NCBI GenBank assembly: GCA_029974855.1
Contig: JARKQO010000512.1
Coordinates: 1-8,617, forward strand
Direction: 5' to 3'
Length of the DNA: 8,617 nucleotides
Source: Eubacteriales bacterium
GTDB taxonomy: Bacteria; Bacillota_A; Clostridia; Christensenellales; Aristaeellaceae
The stretch's first letter is position 1. Each line of letters starts with the position of its first letter. A program made the translations under genes and the position numbers. The notes under the pieces are model-generated. The model made no database searches. It worked only from the letters and a program-made list of their open reading frames with translations, and was not told where the DNA came from. Shown here one piece after another: positions 6,911-8,617 of this stretch.

Positions 6911-8521
6911 TCAGTTGTAAAGCTTGCGGTATTCCTTGAGGCTGACGCCCGTTTGCTGCCGGAAGCGCTTATAGAAATACTTCATGTCGTTGTAGCCCAC
7001 CTTTTCGGCCACCTCGCTGATGCTCATGTCCGTCTCCACCAGCAGCTCTTTGGCTACGTCGATGCGGGTCTCCATCAGGTAATCCAGAAAGTTCTTGCCG
7101 GTTTCCTTTTTGAAGAGGGTGGAGAGATAGGAGGGGTTTAACCCCACCTCGGAAGCCACGCAGGGAAGGGTGAGAGGCTCGGCGTAATGGTCGTGGATGT
7201 ACTGCTTGGCCTTGCGGATGGGCTTGGTATCCTCTGCCTCCTTGGTTTGCCGCCATTCCTCCATGGTGGTGACGCAGGCGCTTTTCAGCGCCGTGAAGGC
7301 CTCGCTGAGGGAGTGGGCCCCCAAAAGCCGCCGGCGCGTGTCGGCCACCAGGTTTTCAGGGGTGGGCACGCCATTCTCCCGCATGTTGACCTCAAACAGA
7401 ATCAGGATTTCCTGGCAGATCTGAACCACGGACCAACCCGTGAGCTTGCCCATCCTCTTGAGCTTGTCATGGATACCGGCGATGGCGTCCCGCACCCCTT
7501 GGGCGTCCAGCAAAGTGACCCGTTTTTTGAACTCGGCCCGAAAGGCGGCGTCCGCCACCGCGGCCGCGTCAAGGTACAGCGCGTCCGCGGGAGGATACTC
7601 CAGCAGCGCGCCGGCGGGCAAAAGAATGCGCTGCATCATGGCCACCCGCGCCTGATGCACGCATTGGGGCAAGTCGTCAAAGCCGCGTACCACCTCGCTG
7701 ACCGCCACCGAAAGGTCCACCGCCTCAAAGAGGTCCTTCAGCGGCAGCATCATGCCGACGATGCGCTTGAGTTGCTTTTTCAAATCGTCGAACTGCTCGT
7801 GGGAGCCGTTCATCACACAGGCCACATAGCCGTCCGCGATGCCCACCACCATCTCGTGAAGGGCGGGCGCCAGCTGGCTTTCCAGAATATCCTTTACCTT
7901 TTTGTCCAGCAGCATATCGGCCTTGAAGTCGGGCTGGCCCTGGTCGATGGTGGCCTGTACCAGCAGCAGCTGGTAGGCGCCCTCCATCAGATGACAATGA
8001 TACGTTTCATTGACCTGCGCAAGGGTGCGGCGGCTGGCTTCATATTTTTGCGGGTCCATCAGCAATTGGAGGAAATGCTCCCGAAGCTGCTCCATGCTTT
8101 GGTGCATCTGCCGGGCCATGCTCTCCTGCTGCCGGTTGCGGTCAATTTTAGCCTCGTGCTGCTGGACGATTTTATGAAGAATCCGCTCCAGCTCCACTTG
8201 CTTGAGGGGCTTGAGCAGATAATCCTCCACGCCGAATTTGATGGCCTGGCTGGCGTATTCAAATTGCCGGTACCCGCTGACGATGATGAAATGGACATCT
8301 TTATTGGTTTCCCGTACTTTTTGGATGAGCTCGATGCCCGTATATCCGGGCATGCGGATGTCCGTAATCACAATGTCCGGGGAAAGCTCCTGAATTTTCT
8401 GGTAGGCGGATTTTCCGTCATTGACCACGCCTACCACTTTCAACCCCAACGCTTCCCAATTCACCAGATTCATCATCAGGTTGCAAACCTTGATTTCATC
8501 GTCAATGAGCAAGACTTTCAT
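6911..8521 (-). CDS. YesN-type response regulator with AraC DNA-binding domain
   Basis: A 536-residue cytoplasmic transcription factor. Residues 1-120 are a receiver domain: the acidic pocket D7-D8, phosphoacceptor D54 in DIVITDIRMPG, S82 in IIVSGY and K104 in YLLKPL, all canonical. Residues about 108-158 look helical and possibly coiled-coil (LERILHKIVQQHEAK). The central 160-430 region has no motif I recognise, as in many YesN proteins. Residues 435-536 are an AraC/XylS domain with two helix-turn-helix units, around LTLPCVASEVGLNPSYLSTL and MSISEVAEKVGYNDMKYFYK. The ATG at 8521 is chosen because it begins the receiver (MKVLLIDDE) and has AAAGGGG 8 bases upstream. Longer in-frame extension adds sequence unlike a receiver N-terminus. 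The gene is first in a three-gene operon and is the likely partner of the kinase. Family relatives activate carbohydrate-uptake genes, but no target can be named here. Confidence 0.94.
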   Translation of the reverse strand: MKVLLIDDEIKVCNLMMNLVNWEALGLKVVGVVNDGKSAYQKIQELSPDIVITDIRMPGYTGIELIQKVRETNKDVHFIIVSGYRQFEYASQAIKFGVEDYLLKPLKQVELERILHKIVQQHEAKIDRNRQQESMARQMHQSMEQLREHFLQLLMDPQKYEASRRTLAQVNETYHCHLMEGAYQLLLVQATIDQGQPDFKADMLLDKKVKDILESQLAPALHEMVVGIADGYVACVMNGSHEQFDDLKKQLKRIVGMMLPLKDLFEAVDLSVAVSEVVRGFDDLPQCVHQARVAMMQRILLPAGALLEYPPADALYLDAAAVADAAFRAEFKKRVTLLDAQGVRDAIAGIHDKLKRMGKLTGWSVVQICQEILILFEVNMRENGVPTPENLVADTRRRLLGAHSLSEAFTALKSACVTTMEEWRQTKEAEDTKPIRKAKQYIHDHYAEPLTLPCVASEVGLNPSYLSTLFKKETGKNFLDYLMETRIDVAKELLVETDMSISEVAEKVGYNDMKYFYKRFRQQTGVSLKEYRKLYN

Positions 8522-8617
8522 GACGCGCGCCCCTTTCCATGGCCATTTACGGGGGTGAAAAAAAGTGGAGTCAGCGAATAATGCCTTCACCACAATCTTA
8601 GGCTGGCCATTGGTTAT
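8522..8617 (-). other. Upstream region of the two-component operon, cut by the window edge
   Basis: These 96 bases hold the leader of the minus-strand operon. I found no pair of hexamers close enough to a sigma-A promoter to call, so the promoter may lie beyond the window. The 8-base word TGGCCATT occurs twice (8540-8547 and 8604-8611), the only visible repeat. Confidence 0.4.
8530..8536 (-). promoter_or_regulatory. Ribosome binding site of the response regulator
   Basis: On the minus strand AAAGGGG precedes the ATG at 8521 by 8 bases, supporting this start over upstream in-frame codons. Confidence 0.65.

Noticed and set aside
6051..6920. A 289-codon plus-strand open frame opposite the histidine kinase
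   Set aside because: It is an antisense shadow; the kinase frame carries every catalytic box.
7187..8581. A 464-codon plus-strand open frame opposite the response regulator
   Set aside because: It is antisense to a gene with an intact receiver and AraC domain, shows no recognisable motifs, and is rich in His/Leu/Gln/Val as expected of a codon-bias shadow in GC-rich DNA.
8522..8617. Sigma-A promoter hexamers upstream of the response regulator
   Set aside because: Candidates such as CATTAT have no acceptable -35 partner at proper spacing.

Overview
The window looks like a piece of a GC-rich Gram-positive (Clostridia-type, perhaps Oscillospiraceae-like) chromosome. This rests on strong AGGAGG-type ribosome binding sites, a formate-THF ligase, an Lrp/aminotransferase pair, a CapA-like exported protein and a YesM/YesN-type two-component system. 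The lineage is an inference from gene families and base composition, not a database result.

Plus strand, 1-4244: the window opens inside formate--tetrahydrofolate ligase (fhs; 5' end missing). An Lrp/AsnC-family regulator follows 47 bases later. It overlaps by one base the GTG start of a class I/II PLP-dependent aminotransferase. After a 110-base gap containing a hairpin comes a secreted CapA-family (poly-gamma-glutamate capsule/metallophosphatase-like) protein. It ends in a clear rho-independent terminator at 4278-4325. The Lrp/aminotransferase pair probably forms an amino-acid-responsive control unit.

Minus strand, 8521-4387: a compact three-gene operon runs towards capA. The order is a YesN-type response regulator (receiver plus AraC DNA-binding domain), a short YesM-type histidine kinase with two membrane segments and almost no extracytoplasmic domain, and a full-length protein with the architecture of a tandem sugar-ABC ATPase (RbsA/MglA type). 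The kinase and ABC-like genes overlap by ATGA.

The most interesting observation is that the ABC-like protein has lost nearly every ATPase motif in both halves (P-loop glycines, signature glycine, Walker B acidic residues, H-loop histidine), yet keeps its length, spacing and reading frame. Paired with a kinase that lacks its own sensor domain, and with no permease or binding protein in view, it looks like a pseudo-ATPase recruited as a signalling or scaffold component of the two-component system. That role is an inference.

No tRNA, rRNA, CRISPR array, insertion sequence or phage gene was seen. No stretch longer than 300 bases lacks a gene.
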